Made by a program: the position numbers and the translations under genes | Notes under the pieces: model-generated | Told to the model about the DNA's origin: nothing | The model's input: the letters and a program-made list of their open reading frames with translations, nothing else | Database searches by the model: none | In this document: positions 1-7,830 of the stretch, one piece after another | How the letters are laid out: every line of letters starts with the position of its first letter | Numbering within the stretch: the stretch's first letter is position 1 | Assembly (NCBI GenBank): GCA_037133755.1 | Contig: JBAXNN010000004.1 | Span: 124,001-188,000, forward strand | From: F1-60-MAGs149 sp037133755 | GTDB taxonomy: Bacteria > Actinomycetota > Thermoleophilia > Gaiellales > F1-60-MAGs149 | Length of the DNA: 64,000 nucleotides | Reading direction: 5' to 3'

Positions 1-2
1 TG

Positions 3-197
3 GAGCGCCTTGCCGACCTCCGGCGCGAACAGGGACAGACGCAGCGGGACGTCGCTGCGGCGATGCGGACGAGTCAATCTGCCGTTGCCCGTCTCGAGCG
101 CGAGACCTATGACACGCTCAGCTCCACGCTCGACGACTTCGCGCTCGCGCTCGGATGTCGAATCGAGTACTCGCTCGTCAAGATCGACGAGGCGTAG
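3..197 (+). CDS. XRE-family helix-turn-helix protein, C-terminal part (cut by window edge)
   Basis: The open frame enters from the left edge and gives 64 residues. It contains a Cro/CI-type helix-turn-helix: a LRREQGQTQRDVAAAM first part, then a TSQSAVARLERE recognition helix. The protein ends shortly after the domain, as in small single-domain regulators such as HigA-type antitoxins. Any toxin partner would lie upstream, outside the window. A strong hairpin follows the stop. The HTH family is clear. The antitoxin role is inference. Confidence 0.75.
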   Translation, partial: ERLADLRREQGQTQRDVAAAMRTSQSAVARLERETYDTLSSTLDDFALALGCRIEYSLVKIDEA

Positions 198-202
198 AAC
201 GA

Positions 203-240
203 CGAAGGGCCGCCCTGCCCGGAGGCAGAACGGCCCTTCG
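203..240. terminator. Bidirectional hairpin terminator
   Basis: A perfect 10-bp inverted repeat (CGAAGGGCCG / CGGCCCTTCG) encloses an 18-nt loop. It lies between the convergent ends of the XRE gene and the SHOCT gene. No long T run follows on either strand. Confidence 0.65.
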
Positions 241-258
241 ATCGAGCGTTAGACCGGA

Positions 259-543
259 CTAGATGCCGAGGAGCTGGGCCTTCTTGGCCGAGAACTCCTC
301 GTCGGTCAGGATGCCCTGATCGCGGAGCTTTGCGAGCGCCTCGAGCTGCGAGACGAGATCGTCCTGCGGCGCGGCGGCGGGAGCAGCCGGGGCGGCCTGC
401 TCAGCGGCGGCCTCCTCCTGCGCGGCGGCCTGGTTCGCGTACTTCTGCTGCTGCCTGTTCGAGACCGCATTGGCAGTGCCGACCACGACAGCGGTGCGCG
501 CTGCCATGCCGACCAGGCCGGGTCCACGTCGTCCAAGGGGCAT
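259..543 (-). CDS. SHOCT-domain small protein
   Basis: This 94-residue protein has a hydrophobic, glycine-rich N-terminus (about residues 8-28), a low-complexity Gln/Ala/Glu/Pro linker (about 32-60) and a C-terminal SHOCT motif (LEALAKLRDQGILTDEEF, then AKKAQLL), thought to mediate oligomerisation. The start is supported by an AGGAGGA ribosome site six bases upstream, which overlaps the TAG stop of the DUF6325 gene, so the two are probably cotranscribed and translationally linked. DUF6325 and SHOCT proteins are commonly neighbours in actinobacteria. The molecular role is unknown. Confidence 0.8.
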   Translation of the reverse strand: MPLGRRGPGLVGMAARTAVVVGTANAVSNRQQQKYANQAAAQEEAAAEQAAPAAPAAAPQDDLVSQLEALAKLRDQGILTDEEFSAKKAQLLGI

Positions 544-554
544 AACGATTCCTC

Positions 555-971
555 CTACGCGTTCTGCGCCGCGGCCATGGCGGCCTCGACGATCGATTCG
601 GGGATGTACTCACGAGCCACGACGAAACCACCGGAGCCTTCGACGGCGCCAGCGAGCTTCTTGGCCCAGGTGTGCTCGAAGACGAGGACGGCGGCCGACG
701 AGCCGGGCGCGACCTCTTCGGCGAGCAGCTCGATGTCCTCGGTGTTGAGGAGATCGATCGGGTCGTCATGGAAGCCGGAGAACTCGGGCGCATGCATCGC
801 GGCGTCCTCGATCTCGAACCACGCGACATCGCCGTTCTCGGCCTTGATGATGAACGCGAGGTCGAGCACGTGGATCGTCTCGCTCTCGATCAGCTCGCGC
901 AGCGCGGGAGCGACCTGCCCGTTGAACTGGCTTCCCGGAAACGAGAAGACGGCGATTTCCACAGGTCCCAA
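555..971 (-). CDS. DUF6325 family protein
   Basis: The protein matches the DUF6325 pattern: LGPVEIAVFSFPGSQFNG at the start, a central VLDLAFIIKAENGDV strand, an AEEVAPGSSAAVLVFEHTWA segment and a C-terminal alpha-helical tail. I chose a TTG start at 971 because GGAGG (983-979) lies seven bases upstream and the product (138 residues) then begins where family members begin. The open frame continues to 1073, but that extension has no ribosome site. It precedes the SHOCT gene by a few bases. Function is unknown. Confidence 0.75.
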   Translation of the reverse strand: MGPVEIAVFSFPGSQFNGQVAPALRELIESETIHVLDLAFIIKAENGDVAWFEIEDAAMHAPEFSGFHDDPIDLLNTEDIELLAEEVAPGSSAAVLVFEHTWAKKLAGAVEGSGGFVVAREYIPESIVEAAMAAAQNA

Positions 972-1095
972 GGTGAGGCCTCCATCGGTAGATTCGGTCT
1001 CAGCATAGTCGGCTACGCGAGGTCGAAAGGTGGGGATAACCACCATGCTGCAGGTGTAGTGCGCGCTCTTCACCAGCGCGATCGCCGGGGGCGGT

Positions 1096-1101
1096 TAGGA
1101 T
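1096..1101 (+). promoter_or_regulatory. Leaderless -10 (TAGGAT) for pentapeptide gene
   Basis: TAGGAT is followed by seven bases and then the ATG at 1109. This favours 1109 over the in-frame ATG at 1100, which overlaps the hexamer. Confidence 0.6.
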
Positions 1102-1108
1102 GCCGTCT

Positions 1109-1537
1109 ATGCCCGAGCCGCTTCCCGTCGCCTGGAACGATCACGTCGTGGCCTTCGAGGCGATTGCCGTGACGATCGCGAAGCTCGTCGGCGAGGGGAT
1201 GCCCGCCAAGGACGCGTTCGTCCAGGCGTGGGACCAGCTCGAGGTGCCCGAGGAATACCGCGACAAGTACTGGCGCGTCGCCGTGCCGATCATCGCGGAG
1301 TATGGGTTCTCGATTGAGCAGGCACCCGACCTGTCGGGCCTTGACCTTTCCGAGATCGACCTCGAGGAGGGCGACCTGCGTGGCTTCAACTTCGCCGGCA
1401 CGAACCTCAGCGGCGCGTTTCTCGCGCGCACGCAACTCGGCGGCGCGAACTTCCTCGGCGCGGACCTCAGCGACGCGGATCTGAGCGGCGCGAGCCTGAC
1501 GGGCGCGACGATGCCCGACGGGTCTGTGCACGAGTAG
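1109..1537 (+). CDS. Pentapeptide-repeat protein
   Basis: The 142-residue product has a helical N-terminal half of about 70 residues rich in Val/Ala/Glu. From about residue 76 to 134 it has tandem A(D/N)LXX-type pentapeptides (for example GLDLSEIDLEEGDLRGFNF, then GANFLGADLSDADLSGASL), which fold as a right-handed quadrilateral beta helix. Pentapeptide proteins include DNA mimics that protect gyrase, but most have no known role. The start is set by a leaderless promoter. A compact hairpin follows the stop. Confidence 0.8.
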   Translation: MPEPLPVAWNDHVVAFEAIAVTIAKLVGEGMPAKDAFVQAWDQLEVPEEYRDKYWRVAVPIIAEYGFSIEQAPDLSGLDLSEIDLEEGDLRGFNFAGTNLSGAFLARTQLGGANFLGADLSDADLSGASLTGATMPDGSVHE

Positions 1538-1631
1538 CCGCGGCGTTTCGCCGCAGCGAGCGCGCCCAGTCGATCGTGATCACGGCGATCAGGACGAGGG
1601 CGAAGCCGGTGAGGAGACTGGTGGCGTTCAT
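1467..1631 (-). CDS. Possible 54-residue single-pass membrane microprotein
   Basis: An ATG at 1631 opens a 54-codon frame with one hydrophobic stretch (SLLTGFALVLIAVITIDWA) followed by Arg-rich residues, as in a small tail-out membrane peptide. It lies about 30 bases behind the membrane-protein gene at 1662-1907 on the same strand. No clear ribosome site is visible, and its C-terminal part is antisense to the pentapeptide gene. The tail could be non-coding. Low confidence. Confidence 0.25.
   Translation of the reverse strand: MNATSLLTGFALVLIAVITIDWARSLRRNAAATRAQTRRASSRPSGSRRSDPRR
1540..1554 (+). terminator. Short GC hairpin after pentapeptide gene
   Basis: A 6-bp stem GCGGCG / CGCCGC with loop TTT begins three bases after the stop codon. 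There is no T tract, so terminator function is tentative. Confidence 0.35.
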
Positions 1632-1661
1632 AGCGTGGAGTCGCTCGTTGCCCGCGTCCGC

Positions 1662-1907
1662 TTACGGCTTCTTACGCGCGCCGTCGACCAGGGCGAGACC
1701 GCACCCGATCAGCAGCATCCCGACGACGCCGACGATCCACGTGCCGACGTTCGGCGGTAGACCCTGCAAAAACAGGAACCACTGCGTGGCCGAGCCCTCA
1801 GCCATTGCTTGGTTTTGCACGGTGCAGCCGACGACCAGCGATACGAGCGCGAAGTAGCCGCCCAGCAGGAAGCACGGGATCGCGAGGAGGATGCGGAGGA
1901 TCATCAT
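1662..1907 (-). CDS. Small two-helix membrane protein, unknown
   Basis: The 81-residue product has two predicted membrane segments (about 5-27, ILLAIPCFLLGGYFALVSLVV, and about 55-75, WIVGVVGMLLIGCGLALV) joined by a polar loop with two cysteine-region residues, and it ends in a basic tail. Two consecutive ATG codons open the frame. I do not recognise a family. It sits just downstream of the secreted repeat protein on the same strand, about 30 bases from that gene's end, so the two may share a transcript only if read in the order repeat protein then this gene. Confidence 0.55.
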   Translation of the reverse strand: MMILRILLAIPCFLLGGYFALVSLVVGCTVQNQAMAEGSATQWFLFLQGLPPNVGTWIVGVVGMLLIGCGLALVDGARKKP

Positions 1908-1938
1908 GCCCGCGGAGTCGCAGCAGGCGTCAGAGTGC

Positions 1939-4596
1939 TTACAGGGGGAGCGCGCGCTTGCCGGTGGTGGCGCGCTTGGCAGTGACCTTGGCGATTCGCG
2001 TCGTCGCCTTGCCGCCGGCGGGCGTGAACGTCGTCGTGACGGTGAGGCGCAGCTTCGCTCGGCGCAGCGCGGCGCGCGCTCGCGCGTTGAGCGAGCAGGT
2101 GATCGTGAGATCCCCGGCGGAATTCACCGACTGCCGCACGCGACAGCGCGTCGTCGACTTGCGGCCCTTCTTCGAGACGGCCGTCTGCGTGATCGCGCCC
2201 GCGCCCGGAGCGGTGATAGTCGTGACGAGCTTCGTGCCGACGACGCGCGGCATGCCAATCGCGAGTGTGCGGGTCGTCTCCGCTGCCGCCGGAGTCACCG
2301 CCGGTGCCGTGTAGGTGACGGCTCCAGTGAGCGTGGCCGAGCGATCCGTGTTCGTCACCACGACGTCGACTAAGCCCGCAGCATGCGGCGGCAGCGTGCA
2401 CCTTAGCTCGGTGTCGCTGACGCGCGTGGGGCTCGTGCAGGGGGCACCGCCCACCGTCACCTGCGTGCCGTCGTAGAGGGGGCCACCGGTGATCGTCAGC
2501 ATGCCGCGGCCCGCCGTGCTGCTCGTTGACGGCGAGACCGCCGTCGGCTGGGGTGGCAAGCCGACGAACGTCCACGTCATGTCCTTGCCGCCGTTCGCTG
2601 CGTACGAGATGCGCCAGTAGCTGTAGTACGAGCCCTCTGGGTATCCCATCAGGGTGCCGGTGATGCCGGAGGCGGTCGAGAGCGGCGTGATCACCGTCCC
2701 GAGCGGCGCGTCGAACCCGTCGCTCCAGACGCTGAGGCCGGAAATGTTCACGCTGCCCGTACTCACGACCTTCGTATGCCCGGTGCCAGGAGTCGTGTTC
2801 TCGACGAGGACGTTGAAGGCCCCGGCGACGGTCGACGACGAGACGGCGCCGACCGTCAGAAGATACGGATACCCGGTGCCGATGCCGAATCCCCAGCTGC
2901 CGGAGGGGAAGGAGACGGGGCTGTTGATTCTGCCCGTTCCCGCGCCGGAAACCGCGGCGCCCGACGCGATCGTCGTCGTGCTCAGGTGAGTGAGATCCCC
3001 GCTCACGATCAGTCCGCCGCTCTGGATCGTGAGACTGCCGATGAATCCGCTCGTCGCCGACAGGGTATGGCTGCTGCCACCGGCGAGCACCAGGTTGAGC
3101 TTGGATGCGTCACCCGTTCCGGAGCCGATTGCACCGGACAGCGTGTTGGGCCCGGTGCCTGAGTCGAGCGTGAGTGTCGAGAAGCTCGAGCCGTTGCCGT
3201 TGTCGATCGTGCCCGTGCCGGAAACGGGGGCTCCGGTGACCGTCGACGACGCACTCCACGTCTCCACGGTGCCGTTGAGGGTGACCGCGCCGGTCGCGGT
3301 GATACTCCCGCCGATCCGAAGACGGCCAGATGCTGAAAAGGCAAGTGACTCAAGCGGATGCGTTACGCCGATCCCGGCAGAGCCGACCGTCAACTGCCCG
3401 GGCCCGGTACCGGTTACGGTGCCACGTCCGTTCGATTGCCCGTCGAACCCACCACCGAGCACGAGTGTGGCGCCGCTTGCGACATCGACCGTCTGGGCGC
3501 CGTTCTGGAGGATGATCGGTCCCGACAGGCTCGAGACCGAGCTGCCCGCCGCAGCCAGTGCGCTGCCGCCGGCGAGCGTGATCGGCTCGCTGTTGCTGCC
3601 GATGCCATTGAACTGCAGGCGTGCTCCGCTTGCCACTGATGATCCCCCGGTCGCCGAGCCCAGAGCGCCGCTCGTGTTGGCGATGAGCGTGCCGCCGGTT
3701 ACCGTAGTCCCGCCGGTGTAGGTGCTCGCACCCGTCAACGTCAGCGTGCCTGCGCCGCGCTTGTCGACGCTCATCACGGCGCCGGAGCCGCCGTCGCTGA
3801 TGATGCCGGTGATGGAGCTCGCGCCCGCCGCGTTGACGACGAGCTTGCGGGTGCCGCCCGGCACGCCCGTCACATCGCCGGTGATCGACGCAGTCGCCCC
3901 GGCCAACGTGACGGGGTCGTCGCCCACTGATAGTGGGCCGCTGATCGTCAGCCCACCGCTCGTGGTGATGTTGCCGAGAAGGGAGACGCCGGAGGTTGTG
4001 GTGATGCTGACGGACGTCGGCGGCGTCGTCGATCCGATCGCCGAGAGCGTGCTTGCGGTCTTGGACGCGATGACGAGAGGCCCCGCACCATCGACCGGCC
4101 CCATCAGCATGACGCCGCTCCCGGCGTTGGTGCCAAGGTCCAGCGTGGTCGGACCGACCACCGCGATCGGACCGTTCAGTGAGACGACGTTGGCGCGCGC
4201 AGATGACAGCTGTGTCGTGACGGACAGCCTCTGGCTGCCGCCAAACGCCGAGGTGTCGAGGCCGAATGGCGTAGCGCTGCAGCGCGCGCTGGTGATCGTG
4301 GCGTTCGGCCCGAACGCCAGCACATCTCCGTCTGCCCCGTTCGTCACCTCGAAGTTGCACGACGTCGCCATTGGAATGGTCGTGGTGCCGGAGACATTGC
4401 CGATCGACCAGTCGTCCAGGAGGTTGCCGATGGTGACGACCTCGTCGGTCGCGCTACCGTCGAAGGTAATGACGATCTTGGCTGCAGCGCCTGAGCCCGT
4501 GACGGCGACGTTCGCCGCCCGTGCCGGCGCAGAGCCGATGCCAAGAGCGCAGACGGCGATGAGGGCTGATCCCAGCACGATGACGAGCCGAACCAT
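1939..4596 (-). CDS. Large secreted beta-strand-repeat (PATR) protein with TIG domain
   Basis: This 885-residue protein starts with a signal peptide (hydrophobic core ending APARA-A, about residue 27). A long Gly/Ser/Thr/Val-rich beta region follows, containing autotransporter-associated repeats, clearest near residue 290 (GAGTLTLTGASTYTGGTTV, then GGTLIA), where they form a right-handed beta helix. Near residues 675-760 is an IPT/TIG immunoglobulin-like fold (PTAVSPSTSSTAGRGMLTITG). The C-terminus is basic (KATTRIAKVTAKRATTGKRAL), without an LPXTG motif, membrane anchor or outer-membrane barrel. The ATG at 4596 is chosen over 4611 because a TACCAT hexamer lies six bases upstream. It is probably an extracellular adhesin or matrix protein; the role is inferred. 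Confidence 0.8.
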   Translation of the reverse strand: MVRLVIVLGSALIAVCALGIGSAPARAANVAVTGSGAAAKIVITFDGSATDEVVTIGNLLDDWSIGNVSGTTTIPMATSCNFEVTNGADGDVLAFGPNATITSARCSATPFGLDTSAFGGSQRLSVTTQLSSARANVVSLNGPIAVVGPTTLDLGTNAGSGVMLMGPVDGAGPLVIASKTASTLSAIGSTTPPTSVSITTTSGVSLLGNITTSGGLTISGPLSVGDDPVTLAGATASITGDVTGVPGGTRKLVVNAAGASSITGIISDGGSGAVMSVDKRGAGTLTLTGASTYTGGTTVTGGTLIANTSGALGSATGGSSVASGARLQFNGIGSNSEPITLAGGSALAAAGSSVSSLSGPIILQNGAQTVDVASGATLVLGGGFDGQSNGRGTVTGTGPGQLTVGSAGIGVTHPLESLAFSASGRLRIGGSITATGAVTLNGTVETWSASSTVTGAPVSGTGTIDNGNGSSFSTLTLDSGTGPNTLSGAIGSGTGDASKLNLVLAGGSSHTLSATSGFIGSLTIQSGGLIVSGDLTHLSTTTIASGAAVSGAGTGRINSPVSFPSGSWGFGIGTGYPYLLTVGAVSSSTVAGAFNVLVENTTPGTGHTKVVSTGSVNISGLSVWSDGFDAPLGTVITPLSTASGITGTLMGYPEGSYYSYWRISYAANGGKDMTWTFVGLPPQPTAVSPSTSSTAGRGMLTITGGPLYDGTQVTVGGAPCTSPTRVSDTELRCTLPPHAAGLVDVVVTNTDRSATLTGAVTYTAPAVTPAAAETTRTLAIGMPRVVGTKLVTTITAPGAGAITQTAVSKKGRKSTTRCRVRQSVNSAGDLTITCSLNARARAALRRAKLRLTVTTTFTPAGGKATTRIAKVTAKRATTGKRALPL

Positions 4597-4602
4597 GCTC
4601 GG

Positions 4603-4608
4603 ATGGTA
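4603..4608 (-). promoter_or_regulatory. Leaderless -10 (TACCAT) for PATR gene
   Basis: TACCAT on the minus strand, six bases before the ATG at 4596. Confidence 0.6.
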
Positions 4609-4649
4609 CAACGGACGGCCGTTCGGTTCAGGCGCGCGTAACCCGGTAC

Positions 4650-4790
4650 TCAGAATTCGTCGTCGTCGGCAACGCCGTAGGTGAACTCGCTCCAGTCCTC
4701 CTCGGCGAGTTCCTTGACGTCGTCTAGTTCGACCTCGTCCTCGTCGTCAAGCTCGAGGTCATCGTCCTCGTCTTCGGGTGCAGCGCTCAT
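4650..4790 (-). CDS. 46-residue extremely acidic microprotein
   Basis: A GGAGG site lies just upstream of ATG 4790, which opens a 46-codon frame with 24 Asp or Glu residues, few basic residues and a C-terminal EEDWSEFTYGVADDDEF segment carrying aromatic residues. The composition and the good ribosome site argue for a real gene. Its position between the ClC gene and the PATR gene on the same strand gives no functional clue. Acidic tails of this kind occur in DNA-mimic or protein-binding microproteins, but nothing specific can be assigned. Confidence 0.6.
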   Translation of the reverse strand: MSAAPEDEDDDLELDDEDEVELDDVKELAEEDWSEFTYGVADDDEF

Positions 4791-4873
4791 CTCCGCCTCC
4801 GTGGGGTGGGGGTGCCCCTATGTTCCTGCAATCACGCGCCGTGTCAATAGGCCTGGTGACGAAGCGGTAGTCG

Positions 4874-6184
4874 TCAGTGCGTGGGCGTCGGTGCTGCGTC
4901 CGCGGGCGACTCGAGGCGCCGCTCGGCAATCAGACGCACGATCAGCCCAACGACGGCACCGAGGATCGCGAACGGCGCGATGGCGGCACCCGCGCCGGAG
5001 ATGAGGAGCAGACCGAGCAGTGCGCTCGTGGCCGGCAGCTTGATCATCGCGGCGGAGCCCGCGGCGATGCCGGCGGCGGCGAGGGCACTGACGCTCACCT
5101 CGGGGAAGATCAGCGAGCCGGCGACGGCTACGCCGACGCCGAGGAACGTGGCAGGGAAGATCGGGCCGCCGCGGAAGCCACCGCCGAGTGCCGTCGCGTA
5201 CGCAATCAGCTTGACGAGCAGGACCACGACGACGAGGCCGAGGCTCGTCTCGGCGATCAGCTGCGGCATGCCGGTCTGGCCGCTGAAGAGGATCTCGTCG
5301 TTCGTCGCACCGAAGCCCTCGACGGCGATCAGCACGCCGATCGTGGTGATGATGGCCGTGGCGTACAGCGCGATCGCAGGACGGCTCTTGGCGATGCCCT
5401 CGTAGCGCAGTGCGACCTCGCGTGCCGTGACGGTGACGATGCCTGCGATGATCGCCACCAGCGCGGCGATCACCAGATCGCCGACGTGGATGTGGTCGTA
5501 CGCGGGCAGGTTGGGGAGGCTCAGGCTATGGACACCAACGCCGGGGATGTTCCAGAGGCCGATCTGCACCAGGTAGCTCGCACCGAGTGCAACCAGAACC
5601 GGCAGGATCAGCGACGACGGCGCCACGCCGAACGCGGCGAACTCGAGGATCATGAACGCGGTGATGAACGGGTTGCCGAAGATGGCGCCGATCGCCGCGG
5701 TGCCGCCGAGGAAGCCGCCCGCCTTGATCGCCTGCTCGTTGCGCGTGCGGCGCAGCAGCAGCACGCCGAGCGCCGAGCCGAGCACGATCAGCGGTGCCTC
5801 CGGGCCCAGCGCGATGCCGAAGATGAGCGTGCCGAGCGCGGCCAGCAGGATGCCCGGCACGATCTGGAGCGGGTTGTCGAAGTGAAACCCCGTCAGCGGG
5901 CTCGCGCCCGTGTGGCCCGGCAGGCGCTGCGCGAACAGGACGATCGTCGCGCCGATCAGCAGCATGATCCCGGTCCACCACCACGGCGCACCGTCTATGC
6001 CGAGTGCCTCCGGTACCGACGAGAACGCCGCGTGCTGCAGCTCGTGGACGACGTAGAGAAAGGCAGTCGCACCGATCGCGCCGACGATGCCGACCACCAC
6101 GGCGATCACGAGCAGGCGCATGATGTCCTTCTGCGCGGGCGCCTCGTCGGAGGGGTCAGTGGGAGCAGCGGCGAGGGCAGACAT
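4874..6184 (-). CDS. ClC-family chloride channel / H+-Cl- exchanger
   Basis: The 436-residue integral membrane protein has about ten or more hydrophobic segments. The signature ClC loops are present: GIALGPEAPLIVLGSALG (the G(K/R)EGP-like helix-N region, with Glu after Pro-Gly shifted to GPE) near residue 130, and GGGFRGGPIFPATFLG near residue 310. The first matches the less common GxGPE class of bacterial ClC proteins rather than the GREGP class, so transport mode (channel, exchanger or fluoride-type) is uncertain. I chose the ATG at 6184; upstream codons in the same frame lie in the divergent promoter region. The neighbours are unrelated. Confidence 0.8.
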   Translation of the reverse strand: MSALAAAPTDPSDEAPAQKDIMRLLVIAVVVGIVGAIGATAFLYVVHELQHAAFSSVPEALGIDGAPWWWTGIMLLIGATIVLFAQRLPGHTGASPLTGFHFDNPLQIVPGILLAALGTLIFGIALGPEAPLIVLGSALGVLLLRRTRNEQAIKAGGFLGGTAAIGAIFGNPFITAFMILEFAAFGVAPSSLILPVLVALGASYLVQIGLWNIPGVGVHSLSLPNLPAYDHIHVGDLVIAALVAIIAGIVTVTAREVALRYEGIAKSRPAIALYATAIITTIGVLIAVEGFGATNDEILFSGQTGMPQLIAETSLGLVVVVLLVKLIAYATALGGGFRGGPIFPATFLGVGVAVAGSLIFPEVSVSALAAAGIAAGSAAMIKLPATSALLGLLLISGAGAAIAPFAILGAVVGLIVRLIAERRLESPADAAPTPTH

Positions 6185-6187
6185 GGG

Positions 6188-6200
6188 TGGGAGTCTCCCA
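6188..6200. promoter_or_regulatory. Palindrome next to ClC start, divergent promoter region
   Basis: TGGGAGTCTCCCA is a 6-bp inverted repeat around one central base, four bases before the ClC ATG, in the 170-base gap between the divergent ClC and PIN genes. It may be an operator or a mRNA hairpin near the start. Nothing else recognisable is in the gap. Confidence 0.35.
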
Positions 6201-6354
6201 TGTCGGCCTCGGTGCGGAGGGCAGGGAAGCCGTCGGGTTCGGCATGTGGACGGTGCGAGTCCGTGCGCGTACCGCGCGTGGGCTCGCAACTTCCGCGCCT
6301 GGTCGTTCGCTGCGCATCACACGCTCCACGATCGGGTGGCGGCAGCATCGGCGC

Positions 6355-6849
6355 ATGGCCGATCCGTCCGCGTTCATCGTCGTCGATACGAGTGCCGCCG
6401 TGGAAGTGCTCGTGACGGAAGCCGAGTCACGTAGTCGCTATGAGGCGCTCTTCGACCAGCTCCGTGCAGCCGGATACGGAATCGCCAGTTCGGACGTACT
6501 GCTGCCGGAGCTTCTCGAGGCGGCGTACACCTGGGACGTGCGTCGCTCAGGCGGCCAGGACTGGCGGCGACTTCGGCGCGAAGGGTCGCTTGATCGGCCC
6601 CGCGCGCTCGAGCTCGAGATTATCGAACGCTGGGACGGGTTCTTGGAGGGGTGGCGCGCTCGGGTCGTTCCGAATACCCAGGTCGTGTCGCATGCAGCGG
6701 TGCTCATGGCAGCAACTGGACTCTCGTCGCTCGACGCCATCCATCTGGCGACGGCGGTTCATCTGGATACGAGCATCGTCTCGCACGATCGCGGGCTGCT
6801 GGCCGTTGCCTCACGCATGGATCGAGCGATCACGACGAGGATCCTCTGA
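6355..6849 (+). CDS. PIN-domain protein (orphan VapC-like ribonuclease)
   Basis: The 164-residue product has the PIN active-site pattern: an N-terminal FIVVDTSAAVEVL (first Asp), a Glu in PELLEAAYTW, an Asp in LSSLDAIHLATAV and a last Asp in IVSHDRGLLAVA. These acidic residues bind Mg2+ for RNA cleavage in the family. I prefer ATG 6355; the frame is open from 6187, but the extra residues are Arg-rich and unlike PIN proteins. There is no antitoxin-like gene before it; a small unknown gene follows 79 bases later. Confidence 0.75.
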   Translation: MADPSAFIVVDTSAAVEVLVTEAESRSRYEALFDQLRAAGYGIASSDVLLPELLEAAYTWDVRRSGGQDWRRLRREGSLDRPRALELEIIERWDGFLEGWRARVVPNTQVVSHAAVLMAATGLSSLDAIHLATAVHLDTSIVSHDRGLLAVASRMDRAITTRIL

Positions 6850-6916
6850 CGTGCGAATCGGGCCGCTCACCATCGAGAGAAGGCGCGAGCGACCTGCAAC
6901 GCCACGCGAGGAGGAG

Positions 6917-6922
6917 TACGCT
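6917..6922 (+). promoter_or_regulatory. Leaderless -10 (TACGCT)
   Basis: TACGCT, six bases before ATG 6929. It fixes the start of the following small gene. Confidence 0.55.
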
Positions 6923-6928
6923 CAGCGC

Positions 6929-7216
6929 ATGCCCGTGAAGCACACGACACTCCCTGATGGCACCCCATTGCCTGCTGGCGTATTCCGCTACGGGCCGACG
7001 GACGATGATCGACTCGACTTCGGGTTCACGCCGTGGACCCCCGAGGAGATCGAACTGCACACGACCCTTATCCCCGCGCGCATCACCGACCCGGGCGAGG
7101 CGATCCGCAACATGCACGAGGTGTCGGGCTCGATCAGCATCGGCCGTCCGCCGCGCAAATCGGACTATCGCGCACGCTGGCGCTACAACTCGGAGATCTT
7201 CGACGACGAGGACTGA
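6929..7216 (+). CDS. Hypothetical 95-residue protein
   Basis: The protein is soluble, acidic at its C-terminus (SEIFDDED) and Pro-rich at the N-terminus (LPDGTPLPAGVFRYGPTDDD). I see no membrane segment, cysteine motif or known domain. It follows the PIN gene by 79 bases but has its own leaderless promoter and does not resemble an antitoxin. Function unknown. Confidence 0.6.
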   Translation: MPVKHTTLPDGTPLPAGVFRYGPTDDDRLDFGFTPWTPEEIELHTTLIPARITDPGEAIRNMHEVSGSISIGRPPRKSDYRARWRYNSEIFDDED

Positions 7217-7240
7217 CGCGCCGCGGGATGCGCTCCCCGC

Positions 7241-7816
7241 CTAGCGGATGAACTGGTCGACGAAGTCCTCGCCGAGGCCGTTCAGCTTGTAGGCCTTCTT
7301 GCAGTGCTCGATCAGGCCGACGTTGTCCTCGACGTGCACGACGTTCTCGTCGTCATCGGTGTAGAGGACGGGGCCGAGGATGAAGAACGCGGTCTGCATC
7401 TCCTCGCAGTCGTCGGTCACCGTCAGCGTGTGGACCTCGCCCGGTGGCTCGAAGACGTAGCTGCCCGTCTCGGCGACCCACGAGTGCTCCATGTAGTGCC
7501 AGCGGCCCTTCAGCACGACGCCATGCACCGGGGACGGGTGGCGATGCTTGCTCAGCACGCCGCCCTTGCGCACGCGCAGCACCTCGCCGTGGCCGCCCGT
7601 GTTCATGTCGAAGAACAGCGGGCGGAAGCAGACGTTCGGCTCGATCTCGACCCAGATGCGCTCGTCGGTCGGCTCGGGCACGACGATCTCGGGCTTCATG
7701 CCGAGATGGCCCATCACGGGCGTGTCGTAGAGCACGTGCTCGGACTTCGGCGGGACCCAGCCGATCATGCGGGTGGTGTCGATCTCGACGTTGGCGAGGT
7801 CGTCGGTTTCAGGCAT
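7241..7816 (-). CDS. 2,4'-dihydroxyacetophenone-dioxygenase-like cupin
   Basis: The 191-residue protein has a cupin core with HRHPSPVHG (about residues 92-100; metal-binding His residues), then LKGRWHYMEHSWVAETGSY and FEPPGEVHTL, the pattern seen in the 2,4'-dihydroxyacetophenone dioxygenase (DAD) family. Those enzymes use a non-haem metal to cleave a C-C bond next to a ketone. The substrate here is unknown. It starts 14 bases after the acyl-CoA dehydrogenase-like gene with a CTGGAGA ribosome site, so the two form an operon and may act on the same compound. Confidence 0.75.
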   Translation of the reverse strand: MPETDDLANVEIDTTRMIGWVPPKSEHVLYDTPVMGHLGMKPEIVVPEPTDERIWVEIEPNVCFRPLFFDMNTGGHGEVLRVRKGGVLSKHRHPSPVHGVVLKGRWHYMEHSWVAETGSYVFEPPGEVHTLTVTDDCEEMQTAFFILGPVLYTDDDENVVHVEDNVGLIEHCKKAYKLNGLGEDFVDQFIR

Positions 7817-7830
7817 CAGTCGTCTCCAGG

